64,000 nucleotides of DNA from Arthrobacter sp. CAU 1506 (GTDB lineage: Bacteria > Actinomycetota > Actinomycetes > Actinomycetales > Micrococcaceae), in NCBI RefSeq assembly GCF_005047635.1, contig NZ_SUKC01000005.1:1-64000 (forward strand). Reading direction: 5' to 3'. The notes beneath the pieces are model-generated. The model had not been told where the DNA came from. It searched no databases and saw only the letters and a program-made list of their open reading frames with translations. The position numbers were made by a program, and so were the translations under genes. Of the stretch, positions 16,324-24,621 are shown one piece after another. Within the stretch, counting starts at the first letter, position 1. Each line of letters starts with the position of its first letter.

Positions 16324-17844
16324 GTGCCGCAGCCAGTTGATGTGGGCATGCTGCTTGGTGGCCGTTACAAGGTCACTGCCCAAGTGCTTGCCTCAGCCGA
16401 ACACGATCTGGTCCTCGACGGTGTGGACCAAGTGCTCAACCGGCCCGTCAGCATCCTGGTGTCGGCGCCGGAAAATGCCAGCCAGGTAGCCATGAGCGCC
16501 CGCGAAATCGCCACCGGCGAGCGGGCCAGCAACGTTCAGATACTGGACCTTGGCAATGCCGACGGGGTCACCTACCTGGTTACCAACGAGGCGCAGGCCG
16601 CCGACCTGCTGGACCTGGTGATTCAGCGGGACGGCCCGTATGTAGAGCCCTTCTTTACCGACACGCTCGGCTCCGAAATCTTCGGCCAGGTGCGCTCCAC
16701 CGAACCTGAGCCGTACGAGGACGAGTACGAGGAATATGAGGAAGAGCCCCGGCAGAGCCTGCGCGACCGCCTGAACAAGCTTGATCTGCCCAAGCTTGGC
16801 AAAAACGCGCCGGACGGGACCGCCAAAGCCCGGTTCGGCCGGCAGCCCGAAGGCGTGCCCTCTGGCACCGGATCCGCCGCAGGAGCCGCCGCCGCTGCTG
16901 CCTCTGCCGGCGCGCACGTGCCGCCGCCGCCGTCAGCCCCTCCTGCCCCTGCGGATGCAAGCCCTGCGACGGCGCCTGTCTCGCGGCAGGTCCCGGCTGC
17001 CCGACCAGCAGCGGCCCAGCCGCCGGTCGGGAAGCCCAAGGTCAGCCTGTGGCCGGAGGACGACGACGATCAGACCGAGGTACGCTCCGCCGCCATGTTC
17101 CCGGCGGCGGCCCGCACCGGCAACCAACCCGAGACTGACGACTACGAGTACGACGATTACGACGACGAGGAACGCAACAGCCCGAGGTCGTCCAAGTTGC
17201 TGGTGGGCGGATTGCTGGCCGTCTTGTTGGTGGTCGCCATTGTGGTGGCGGTCAGCCAACTGAATCTCTTCCGCGGCGGCCCGGTCGCCGATGGCTCCAA
17301 TGCCGGAAATGAAACAGGTGCAGCCTCCAGCCCGGCGGAAACCGGTGCCGAAGAAGAATCGGCACCGGCCGCTGAAGTTGTCGAGCCCGTCATCGCTGAC
17401 CTCACCCGCCAAGTTCCGGACATGCAGGAACTCGACGCGGAAAACGACGGCAAGCTATCCGAAGCCGTGGACGGTAATCCCGCCACCTACTGGGCCAGTT
17501 TCCAGTACGTATCGGACAAGTTCGGTGGCTATGCCGGAAACATGGCACTGGTCGTCGAACTGGAGGAAGCGTCCAGCATCAGTTCTGTGGTGCTGACTCA
17601 GCTGAGCGGTACCGGTGGAAACTTCTCCGTGCTCTTGAATGACGAGCCCACTCTGGACGGCGCCGACCAGGTTGCCCAGGGAAGCTTCACGGCACAGAAG
17701 ACCACCATCCCGGTACCTGAACAGGACGGCGCCGCTCCGAAGGCCCAATATGTCCTGATCAACTTCACGCAGTTGCCAAAGCTCTCCAACCCCATGGGAG
17801 GCCCGCCTTACGGCATCCGCATGGCGGAGATCGAGGTCTCCTAG
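16324..17844 (+). CDS. Membrane protein with pseudokinase-like N-terminus and discoidin-like C-terminus
   Basis: GTG at 16324 behind GGGAGGAACTA; 506 residues. Residues 1-100 look like a kinase N-lobe (LLGGRYKVTAQVL...) but lack a Gly-rich loop, the catalytic Lys, HRD and DFG, so it cannot be an active kinase. A long Pro/Ala- and Glu/Asp-rich linker follows, then one membrane helix (LLVGGLLAVLLVVAIVVAV, near residue 300) and an extracellular domain with NPATYWASFQYVSDKFGG and VLTQLSGTGGNFSVLL, resembling F5/8-type carbohydrate-binding folds. It corresponds in order to the C-terminal part of mycobacterial MviN, which binds FhaA when phosphorylated. Inferred role: regulatory partner of MurJ. 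Confidence 0.75.
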   Translation: MPQPVDVGMLLGGRYKVTAQVLASAEHDLVLDGVDQVLNRPVSILVSAPENASQVAMSAREIATGERASNVQILDLGNADGVTYLVTNEAQAADLLDLVIQRDGPYVEPFFTDTLGSEIFGQVRSTEPEPYEDEYEEYEEEPRQSLRDRLNKLDLPKLGKNAPDGTAKARFGRQPEGVPSGTGSAAGAAAAAASAGAHVPPPPSAPPAPADASPATAPVSRQVPAARPAAAQPPVGKPKVSLWPEDDDDQTEVRSAAMFPAAARTGNQPETDDYEYDDYDDEERNSPRSSKLLVGGLLAVLLVVAIVVAVSQLNLFRGGPVADGSNAGNETGAASSPAETGAEEESAPAAEVVEPVIADLTRQVPDMQELDAENDGKLSEAVDGNPATYWASFQYVSDKFGGYAGNMALVVELEEASSISSVVLTQLSGTGGNFSVLLNDEPTLDGADQVAQGSFTAQKTTIPVPEQDGAAPKAQYVLINFTQLPKLSNPMGGPPYGIRMAEIEVS

Positions 17845-17867
17845 CGGCTGAGGGCGGTCCATGCCGC

Positions 17868-17894
17868 CCCGGCACGGAATAAGCCCGTGCCGGG
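17868..17894 (+). terminator. Hairpin after the MurJ partner gene, overlapping the trxB promoter
   Basis: CCCGGCACGG (17868-17877) and CCGTGCCGGG (17885-17894) pair perfectly. There is no T run. Its left arm ends in the GG of the GGAAT promoter element of trxB. Confidence 0.55.
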
Positions 17895-17901
17895 TGCCGT
17901 T
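17876..17901 (+). promoter_or_regulatory. Sigma-R/sigma-H type promoter of trxB
   Basis: GGAAT at 17876-17880, an 18-base spacer, and GTT at 17899-17901 match the actinobacterial thiol-stress sigma factor consensus GGAAT-N18/19-GTT. The site lies about 80 bases before the trxB start, and trxBA is a classic member of this regulon in Streptomyces and mycobacteria. Confidence 0.65.
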
Positions 17902-17982
17902 GAGAGAAGTGTTGGCCCTGCTGCCCGCTCAAGGCGGCCGGATTAGGTTTACATCATGATCAGAGGAAGAGGTTCGCAGGCA

Positions 17983-18966
17983 GTGAGCACAGAAACCACA
18001 CCGTCCGTCCGCGACGTCATCATCGTTGGGTCCGGTCCGGCCGGCTACACGGCAGCTGTCTACACTGCGCGAGCCAATCTCAAGCCGTTGCTCATCGCCA
18101 GCTCAGTTGAGGCCGGCGGCGAGCTGATGAACACCACTGATGTGGAAAACTACCCTGGCTTCCCCGGCGGCATCATGGGACCGGAACTGATGGAGAACTT
18201 CCAGAAGCAGGCCGAACGGTTCGGCACCGAGATCCTCTTCGAAGACGTCACAAGCCTTGAGTTGGAAGGTGACATCAAGAAGGTCACCATCGGATCAGGC
18301 GAAACCTTCCTGGCCCGTGCCGTGATCATCTCCACCGGCTCTGCATACCGTGAGCTGGGACTGCCGGATGAAAAGCGACTCGCCGGACACGGCGTCAGCT
18401 GGTGTGCAACCTGCGACGGTTTCTTCTTCAAGGGCCAGGACATCGCGGTCATCGGCGGAGGCGACTCTGCGATGGAGGAAGCCCTCTTCCTCACGAAGTT
18501 CGCCGACTCGGTCACCGTTGTGCACCGCCGCGATACCCTGCGTGCCTCCAAGATTATGCAGGAGCGTGCCTTGGCGCACGAGAAGATCAAGTTCGTCTGG
18601 AACTCCGAGGTCGTGGGCCTGGAAGGCGATAGCAAGGTCACGGCCTTGAAGCTCAAGGACACGGTCGACGGGTCGGAGACCGTACTGCCGGTAACCGGCG
18701 TCTTCGTCGCTATTGGCAATGATCCCCGGGTCTCTCTCGTCCAAGATCAGTTGGAACTGACCCCCGAGGGCACCATTGCGGTGCAAGGCCGCTCCTCCAA
18801 GACCTCCCTGCCTGGAGTATTCGCTGCCGGGGACGTCATCGACCCAACCTACCGCCAAGCAATCACCGCCTCGGGAAGCGGCTGCGCCGCCGCCATCGAC
18901 GTGGAACACTACCTGGCCGACGTTACGAGCAACAAGGCCTCCATCGCTGAGCCTGCAACCGTCTAA
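17983..18966 (+). CDS. trxB: Thioredoxin reductase
   Basis: The GTG at 17983 is preferred (product starts [28 protein letters not shown] lies upstream); an in-frame ATG at 17956 would add nine residues and has no ribosome-binding site. 327 residues. Seen: FAD motif GSGPAG (about 16-21), redox motif CATC (about 141-144), NADPH motif GGGDS (about 158-162) and the C-terminal FAD segment [16 protein letters not shown]. It reduces thioredoxin with NADPH in the cytoplasm. trxA follows after 26 bases, so the two form an operon, probably under the sigma-R-type promoter at 17876. Confidence 0.96.
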   Translation: MSTETTPSVRDVIIVGSGPAGYTAAVYTARANLKPLLIASSVEAGGELMNTTDVENYPGFPGGIMGPELMENFQKQAERFGTEILFEDVTSLELEGDIKKVTIGSGETFLARAVIISTGSAYRELGLPDEKRLAGHGVSWCATCDGFFFKGQDIAVIGGGDSAMEEALFLTKFADSVTVVHRRDTLRASKIMQERALAHEKIKFVWNSEVVGLEGDSKVTALKLKDTVDGSETVLPVTGVFVAIGNDPRVSLVQDQLELTPEGTIAVQGRSSKTSLPGVFAAGDVIDPTYRQAITASGSGCAAAIDVEHYLADVTSNKASIAEPATV

Positions 18967-18992
18967 ATTCGGTTCGAGAAAGAGAGAACAGC

Positions 18993-19319
18993 ATGAGCAA
19001 CGCAAAAGATGTCACCGACGCTAGCTTCGAAGCGGATGTCCTGAAGTCCACCAAGCCCGTCATTGTCGACTTCTGGGCAGAGTGGTGCGGCCCTTGCCGC
19101 ATGCTCTCTCCGATCCTTGATGACATCGCTGCCGAACATTCCGGCAAGGTTGAAGTGGTCAAGCTCAACGTCGATGACAACCCTGCCACCGCAGCTCAGT
19201 ACGGCATCACTTCCATCCCTGCCGTCTACGTCTTCAAGGACGGCGCCGTAGCAGCCACTTCCATTGGCGCGAAGCCGAAGCAGGTCATCGAGCAGGAATT
19301 CGCTGAGTTCCTCAACTAA
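18993..19319 (+). CDS. trxA: Thioredoxin
   Basis: 108 residues, the standard length, with the active site WCGPCR at residues 31-36 and the cis-Pro region [13 protein letters not shown] good Shine-Dalgarno (GAGAAAGAGAG) precedes ATG 18993. It is the electron carrier reduced by the TrxB encoded just upstream. cwlM starts five bases after its stop, so trxB, trxA and cwlM are probably one transcript, the same order as mycobacterial trxB2-trxC-cwlM. Confidence 0.97.
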   Translation: MSNAKDVTDASFEADVLKSTKPVIVDFWAEWCGPCRMLSPILDDIAAEHSGKVEVVKLNVDDNPATAAQYGITSIPAVYVFKDGAVAATSIGAKPKQVIEQEFAEFLN

Positions 19320-19323
19320 CAAG

Positions 19324-20511
19324 ATGGACAACGACGCGACAGACCAGAGTCTGCGCCGTTCAGACATCAGTCGGCGCGTAGTAGCCCTCCGGGAAGGGCT
19401 GCTACGCGCTGGCGTTTCTATGGCGTATCTGGCTCCAGACCAGGTAAACAACCCCATGGTGTTTGATGACCATGTGGACGCGGCCGTCCGGACCTTTCAA
19501 CAGGGCCGGGGATTGATGGTAGACGGCGTCGCGGGCCCCGAGACGGAAAGGGCACTGGCCGAGGCCCAGTTCAAGCTGGGTGCCCGCCAACTTGCCTACT
19601 CCGCGGAGGGTCCGGCGCTGCGCGGCGACGATGTCACCGAGCTGCAGCGGCAGCTGTCATTTCTCGGGTTCTACTACGGCCACATTGATGGTGAGTATGG
19701 GCAACGAACCTATCTGGCGGTCCGCGAACTCCAATTGAACCTGGGCCTCGACGCCTCAGGCATCGTGAATGAACAACTGCTCGCCTCGATGGAGCGAATC
19801 AACCGCACCATCAGTCCGAGCCAAGCATTCTCATTGCGCGACTACGAGCGCCTCAGCCAAGCGTCTGCAACACTCCGCGGACGCACCATCACCATCGCGC
19901 CAGGGTCCGGCGTCGATGCACCATCAGACGTCGTCGACTCTTCCTCGGGTAAACCTCTGACTGAGCAGCTCGTCGCCGGCGATGTGTCCCGCCGGGTCGG
20001 AAAGATCTTGTCCGAGCTTGGCGCGAGCGTAGAGATCATCGAGAAGCCGCCCGTGGACGGCAGCGATGTCCGCGCAGACCTGATTAAGGCCTCTTCCCCG
20101 AGCCTCAGCATTGCCATTCACTGTGATTGGTTGCCGCAACCAGCCGCTAACGGTGTCAGCGCCTTCTTTTGGGGCCGGCCTGAATCTGGTGAGGTTCGTT
20201 CCCCCATCGGCCACCGTGCCGCAGAGCTGATCCTGAAGGAGATCGTCGCGCGGACCGGTTCGACTTCCCTGGGGCTTCATGGGCGTAGCTGGGACATCCT
20301 CCGCCTTCCCAGCACGCCGTCTGTACAGCTAGATATCGGCTACCTGAGCAGCCCGGTTGACGCCGCCCGGCTTGCCGACCCGATCTACCGCCAGATCTTG
20401 GCTGATTCCATCGTCATCGCGATTCAACGCCTTTACCTTCTTGAAGAGGACGACGAGCCGACTGGCACACTTGCGTTAGACGACGTGCTTCGCTTCAATC
20501 CGCCGACCTAG
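19324..20511 (+). CDS. cwlM: CwlM-like protein: two peptidoglycan-binding domains plus degenerate amidase_3 domain
   Basis: ATG at 19324, five bases after trxA; 395 residues, without a signal peptide, so cytoplasmic. Two peptidoglycan-binding-type repeats (AVRTFQQGRGLMVDGVAGPE at about 55-74; TELQRQLSFLGFYYGHIDGE at about 105-124), then an N-acetylmuramoyl-L-alanine amidase fold (TITIAPGSG at about 188-196, SIAIHCDW at about 262-269). In active zinc amidases the first motif is normally DPGHGG; here the His zinc ligand position is Ser. Known: mycobacterial CwlM is a cytoplasmic PknB substrate that stimulates MurA rather than cleaving peptidoglycan. Same job inferred here. Confidence 0.85.
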   Translation: MDNDATDQSLRRSDISRRVVALREGLLRAGVSMAYLAPDQVNNPMVFDDHVDAAVRTFQQGRGLMVDGVAGPETERALAEAQFKLGARQLAYSAEGPALRGDDVTELQRQLSFLGFYYGHIDGEYGQRTYLAVRELQLNLGLDASGIVNEQLLASMERINRTISPSQAFSLRDYERLSQASATLRGRTITIAPGSGVDAPSDVVDSSSGKPLTEQLVAGDVSRRVGKILSELGASVEIIEKPPVDGSDVRADLIKASSPSLSIAIHCDWLPQPAANGVSAFFWGRPESGEVRSPIGHRAAELILKEIVARTGSTSLGLHGRSWDILRLPSTPSVQLDIGYLSSPVDAARLADPIYRQILADSIVIAIQRLYLLEEDDEPTGTLALDDVLRFNPPT

Positions 20512-20536
20512 AACGCCCGTCTTCTGGACCATCCTG

Positions 20537-20558
20537 ACCGGTTTCACGTGAAACCGGT
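20537..20558. promoter_or_regulatory. parS site 1, in a 22-bp perfect palindrome
   Basis: The exact 14-mer GTTTCACGTGAAAC (20541-20554) is flanked so that the whole 22 bases are self-complementary. It lies 26 bases after the cwlM stop and could also act as its terminator hairpin. Confidence 0.95.
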
Positions 20559-20831
20559 GCAGCTCTCAGCCCTCGGTGTCCGATCGGCGGGACTCAAATA
20601 CAGGGTGCGCCTCCAGGCATTCGGTTGCTCCACCCGAACTGATGCTCATCAGATCCGGGCGTTGAGGTTATTCTCATCGGCGCCAACCCGCTGAGTACCT
20701 GCCCCAAGCCAAGCCGTCACCAGCTATCCACCATCGCTCTGATCGCCATGAGACTCAGAGTCTGCCCTGGCCAAACTTGAAAGCATCTCTCGAGCTGCTG
20801 AAGATCAGGCGTCCGTGGATCAACTGCCTCT

Positions 20832-20845
20832 GTTTCACGTGAAAC
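20832..20845. promoter_or_regulatory. parS site 2, perfect
   Basis: Exact GTTTCACGTGAAAC. Confidence 0.95.
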
Positions 20846-21241
20846 GCGGCCCTGCTCGCTCCAGTGTGGCGAGAACTGTATCGGCTCTCCGGCCGCAACT
20901 GACCGTCTAGCGATGTTAGTCAGCGCAGCACGCGCACTGCTAGGACCACGCCACTGTCCACAACCGTTCTAGAGAGATGCAGCCACAGCGGGTAGCGCCT
21001 TCCTCGCTCCGCTCCGGCAGGTCTACCCGCCGCTGAACACGCAATGCTGAGGCCTGCGTGGCAACTATCCCCCCATTGGTCTGCAGTTGAGTAGATGCCC
21101 ACGTCTTCGTCTTAGTCGCTTCCAGTTTCTACACGCGAACGTTGTACCCGCGGCTTGAGATCTATGTCGATCGGGGCTCCGGTGCAGTCGGTGCCAGGGC
21201 CTGGCATCGCCGGTGGAATAACGGCATCGTGCAAGCTCGAT

Positions 21242-21255
21242 GTTTCACGTGGAAC
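21242..21255. promoter_or_regulatory. parS-like site, one mismatch
   Basis: GTTTCACGTGGAAC; A to G in the right arm. Confidence 0.75.
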
Positions 21256-21511
21256 CACTCACCTGGACCTGGCTGGCACGGGCGAGAGACCGTACGAGGC
21301 TCAGGACTCTGGGGAGAGAATCATGGCCCTTCATCCACGTGGGTATGGGCATGTGTCAACGCATCGGTCAGCCATATAGTCGCCGACTCTTTGGCGTAGC
21401 TCAGTGTGACCAGGTTCCATCTGACTAGTTCAAGGGATCCGGGTGTCACGATAGGTCGAGGTCCCACTCCCATGAGACCCGGACCGAGCCCCGCTGGCCG
21501 TCCGCTCGTCC

Positions 21512-21580
21512 CCATGGGAGGCCCAGCACCCCGTCTCCATGGGAGGCCCAGCACCTCGTCTCCATGGGAAACCCAGCACC
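21512..21580. repeat. 25-bp direct repeat, nearly three copies
   Basis: Units starting CCATGGGAGGCCCAGCACC at 21512 and 21537 and CCATGGGAAACCCAGCACC at 21562, each separated by exactly 25 bases. Contiguous, so not a CRISPR array. No frame uses it as a coding repeat. Confidence 0.85.
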
Positions 21581-21711
21581 GAATTGCCGACAATGGTCTG
21601 GGATGATTGTCAGCAGATGTGTCGGTCGCAAGGCCATTCAGCATAGACAAATTCAAGTGCAGGCCCACGAGGCAGCAGGTCAGCAACAACTCGGCTCGAC
21701 AGAGAATAGGT

Positions 21712-21725
21712 GTTTCACGTGAAAC
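21712..21725. promoter_or_regulatory. parS site 3, perfect
   Basis: Exact GTTTCACGTGAAAC. Confidence 0.95.
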
Positions 21726-21950
21726 TCACCTGCTAGGGCGAACATGGACTCTCTCCCATTCATCCCCACACGGACGGTCAAGCTGGCTTTCGTGATTCAT
21801 CGACACCATGCTCTCGCCGACCGTCAGGCTTGTTGGTCGAAGGCCGGCAAGAGGCTGCCTTGTTTATCGAAGCCATGCCGGGGCGACCATCTAGGCCAGG
21901 ATGCGGATTGCCTGCCGAATCCAGCAAACGAGCGAGGACGACGGTTCACT

Positions 21951-21964
21951 GTTTCACGTGAAAC
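21951..21964. promoter_or_regulatory. parS site 4, perfect
   Basis: Exact GTTTCACGTGAAAC. Confidence 0.95.
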
Positions 21965-22114
21965 TAGACCCCGTGCACCATCCGCATACGTCGCTGGCCC
22001 AAGGATGTAGGCCAATCGAAGCCAAGGTACCAACCGTCCGCCGCACTTCGGTTCTGACGCAGCCTGGATATTTGGGAACGCACCTATGTCGTCTCGGACG
22101 GAACTACAAGTCTT

Positions 22115-22128
22115 GTTTCACGTGAAAC
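22115..22128. promoter_or_regulatory. parS site 5, perfect
   Basis: Exact GTTTCACGTGAAAC. Confidence 0.95.
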
Positions 22129-22391
22129 GCCGTCTCGATAACAATGGTCTAGAGCATGTAGGATCCCGGACCACTTTCAATGGCGAGACAATGTTGAGCT
22201 TGACCGAACTCAGGTGCACTTCTTCCCACTCGCCCTGCTCGTCACCCTACGGTTCGCGACGGCTCAGGTGGTCACAAAGGCCGCGCTCCACTAGTCACAT
22301 CCGACCCGTGGGCCTAGTACCCCACCTGAACACACAAGCTCCACGCTATTGTTCGTATCGGGAGATCCGCCTGCTTCATAGCAAAGATCAT

Positions 22392-22425
22392 AAGTGGCGG
22401 TGTTTCAGGTGAAACACCGCCACTT
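22392..22425. repeat. 34-bp palindrome with parS-variant core
   Basis: Left arm 22392-22407 (AAGTGGCGGTGTTTCA) and right arm 22410-22425 are perfectly complementary; only the central GG is unpaired. The core GTTTCAGGTGAAAC (22402-22415) differs from parS at one central base (C to G). Much longer than the other parS palindromes. Confidence 0.85.
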
Positions 22426-22882
22426 GATGACACAAGACCGTCAAGGGGCCCGCAATATGTCTGTGTTCGGCTGCATTCGGGCCTTCCGGACACAGTACCC
22501 GGAGTCTTCCAGTTCCGCTGACCACACCTCTGTTGCCACCGAGAGTCAACAAGACCACCTCTAACCACACTGCCCTGGATCTCGAACTGCTACGCACCCC
22601 CGAGCTGGGCTGGATTACATCACGATCGCGATCAGGACTATCAGGATCACGGTGCGCAGTACTACGTCGGGCGAACCGCAGAAGCCCGCACTTCGCGACG
22701 GACCTACGCCAGAAGACGCAGACCGCAAGCTTCTAGATCGCGCCTCCCCACGATTCGTGTAGTCATGCGTACGTGCTACGACAGAAACACCGACCAAATA
22801 GTTGATGTCTTCTCTCAGTCTGTTCATGGCAAAGGGGTTTCCAGTGCAGACACGAATCTTCAATATGTCCCTAAACTGCTGG

Positions 22883-22896
22883 GTTCCACGTGAAAC
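22883..22896. promoter_or_regulatory. parS-like site, one mismatch
   Basis: GTTCCACGTGAAAC; T to C in the left arm. Confidence 0.75.
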
Positions 22897-23216
22897 AGAG
22901 CGCAATTCCGGCACTGATAACTTCCGACAGCATGCCGGCCCTCATGAGCCGAAGACCTGACGCGGCATAACCCACGTCGCCAGGCATGCCCGCGAACCGA
23001 TGGCACGGTCCAAGTCGAAGCCCTGTCCTTTACCGCACACCGGCAGCAATATGAGTATGTAGCCTCCGCCGGTGACGGCGCTTTGCTGGTTAGCAAGTAT
23101 CAGACCCGGAAGTGGGTGCCCATGGGACCGGTCCAGGGATTGGGCCATGAACCACGTATATGCACTCCAGGCTGGCGCTTAAAACGAAGGGACCGTCCAC
23201 ACCGGAGGGTCCCTCT

Positions 23217-23230
23217 GTTTCACGTGAAAC
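23217..23230. promoter_or_regulatory. parS site 6, perfect, at the 3' end of parB
   Basis: Exact GTTTCACGTGAAAC, five bases beyond the parB stop. Confidence 0.95.
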
Positions 23231-23235
23231 GACAG

Positions 23236-24537
23236 TTAGGGCGCTGCTGGATTCAAGACATCCATGATGCGATTCAGGTCATCAACGCTCGCGAACTCAA
23301 TGCTGACGCGACCCTTCTTGGCACCCAGGGTGATCTTCACGTTCGTGTCCAAACGATCTGACAGCGAGTTGGCCAAGTAGTCGAGCCGTTCGTGCCTGGC
23401 ACCCTCGCGGGGCTTTGCTTCGCGCTTCGGGCGGCGCAGACCGTCGCTCAGTGAGACGATTTCTTCTGTGGCACGCACCGAGAGGCCTTCAGCAACAATT
23501 CGCTGAGCCAACTTCTCCATTTCGGCCGGATCAGTCAGCCCAAGCAGGGCACGGGCATGACCGGCGCTGAGAACGCCTGCTGCAACGCGACGCTGGACCA
23601 GCGGAGGGAGCTTCATCAACCGCAAAGTGTTGGAGACCTGCGGACGCGAACGTCCAATACGATCCGCCAGTTCGTCGTGCGTGCACCCGAAGTCATCCAA
23701 CAGCTGTTGGTAGGCCGCCGCTTCTTCGAGCGGGTTGAGTTGGCTTCGATGCAGGTTCTCGAGCAGCGCGTCGCGCAGCAGATCGTCATCCGAGGTCGAC
23801 CGAATGATCGCCGGAATGGTCTCCAAGCCCGCAGCTTTGGTTGCCCGCCAGCGCCGTTCACCCATGACCAGCTCGTACTGGGCCTCCACGTCGTCACCGG
23901 GGCGGATGACGATAGGCTGCAGGACACCGATTTCCTTGATGGAGTGCACCAGCTCAGCCATGTCTTCTTCATCAAAGACACTGCGCGGCTGTTTGCGGTT
24001 CGGTTGAATTGCAGAAACCAAGACCTCTGCGAATGTCGCGCCTGGGACTTCGACTAAATCCGGGGCCGCAGTTTCACGTGAAACACTGCTGTCGGCGGGA
24101 ACCTGCTCATTGTCGGTGACCTCGACGGCTGGCTGCTCGATGGCAGGGATGGTCGATTCTGCAGAGTCCTCCGCCGGGCTTTCATTCCCCGGGCGCGAAG
24201 AAGCAGCGGGCACGCGCTTGACCGGCTTCTTGGCCACCGGCTTTTTGACGGCCGGCTTCTTAGCACCAGTCTGCGTGGTCCGCCTGGGAGCCCGAAGAAC
24301 CTCTGCCATCTGGGCAGCGCTCGATCCAGAAACAGTCTCGGAGTCGGTGGTGGTGAGAATCGCCGCGTTTGCATCTTCTCGGCGGGAGGACGGCGGGAAA
24401 AAGACATCGACTGGTCGCTCAGTCCGTTTCCTGGCTTGGGAACCTCCGTCTTGGGCTGGCTCGGGCGCTTCACTTGCAGGAGAGCTGGGGATCAGTGCGC
24501 CCAAGCCCCGTCCTAAGCCACGGCGTTTTTCACTCAT
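23236..24537 (-). CDS. parB: Chromosome partitioning protein ParB
   Basis: 433 residues. N-terminus [16 protein letters not shown] is the conserved ParA-contacting peptide; a Pro/Ala/Lys-rich linker of about 150 residues follows; the ParB/Srx CTPase core has [20 protein letters not shown] and [20 protein letters not shown]; the helix-turn-helix is [20 protein letters not shown]; the C-terminal part dimerises. Known role: a CTP-dependent clamp that loads at parS and spreads to organise the origin. parS 24071-24084 lies in its own coding sequence and is read as VSRET. The long Lys/Ala linker makes it longer than B. subtilis Spo0J (about 280). Downstream partner of parA. Confidence 0.96.
   Translation of the reverse strand: MSEKRRGLGRGLGALIPSSPASEAPEPAQDGGSQARKRTERPVDVFFPPSSRREDANAAILTTTDSETVSGSSAAQMAEVLRAPRRTTQTGAKKPAVKKPVAKKPVKRVPAASSRPGNESPAEDSAESTIPAIEQPAVEVTDNEQVPADSSVSRETAAPDLVEVPGATFAEVLVSAIQPNRKQPRSVFDEEDMAELVHSIKEIGVLQPIVIRPGDDVEAQYELVMGERRWRATKAAGLETIPAIIRSTSDDDLLRDALLENLHRSQLNPLEEAAAYQQLLDDFGCTHDELADRIGRSRPQVSNTLRLMKLPPLVQRRVAAGVLSAGHARALLGLTDPAEMEKLAQRIVAEGLSVRATEEIVSLSDGLRRPKREAKPREGARHERLDYLANSLSDRLDTNVKITLGAKKGRVSIEFASVDDLNRIMDVLNPAAP
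24071..24084. promoter_or_regulatory. parS site 7, inside parB
   Basis: Exact GTTTCACGTGAAAC, read by parB as Val-Ser-Arg-Glu-Thr. Confidence 0.95.
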
Positions 24538-24621
24538 CTGGACCCTCTTCCGTCATGCGCCGAGCTGTCGCGCACTACCTCGTTTAAGGCGTAAGTCTAC
24601 CGTTACAGACCGAATTCTCGG

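Larger units (their letters stand above)
20512..23235. other. 2.7-kb gene-free parS-rich region (centromere-like)
   Basis: No frame in this stretch has family features, good start sites or consistent codon use; the longest are under 125 codons and start anywhere. It contains six perfect 14-base parS sites, three one-mismatch sites, a 34-bp palindrome (22392-22425) and a 25-bp triple repeat. In mycobacteria the matching gap between cwlM and parB holds an acetyltransferase gene (Rv3916c), of which no trace was recognised. Known: ParB-CTP clamps load at parS and spread several kilobases. Inferred: this is the main centromere, kept free of transcription. Confidence 0.7.

Noticed and set aside
21142-21399. 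85-codon frame in the parS region
   Set aside because: No Shine-Dalgarno site, interrupted by parS-like DNA, no recognisable sequence; treated as non-coding.
21512-21580. Possible CRISPR array
   Set aside because: The 25-bp units are contiguous, with no unique spacers and no cas genes in the window.
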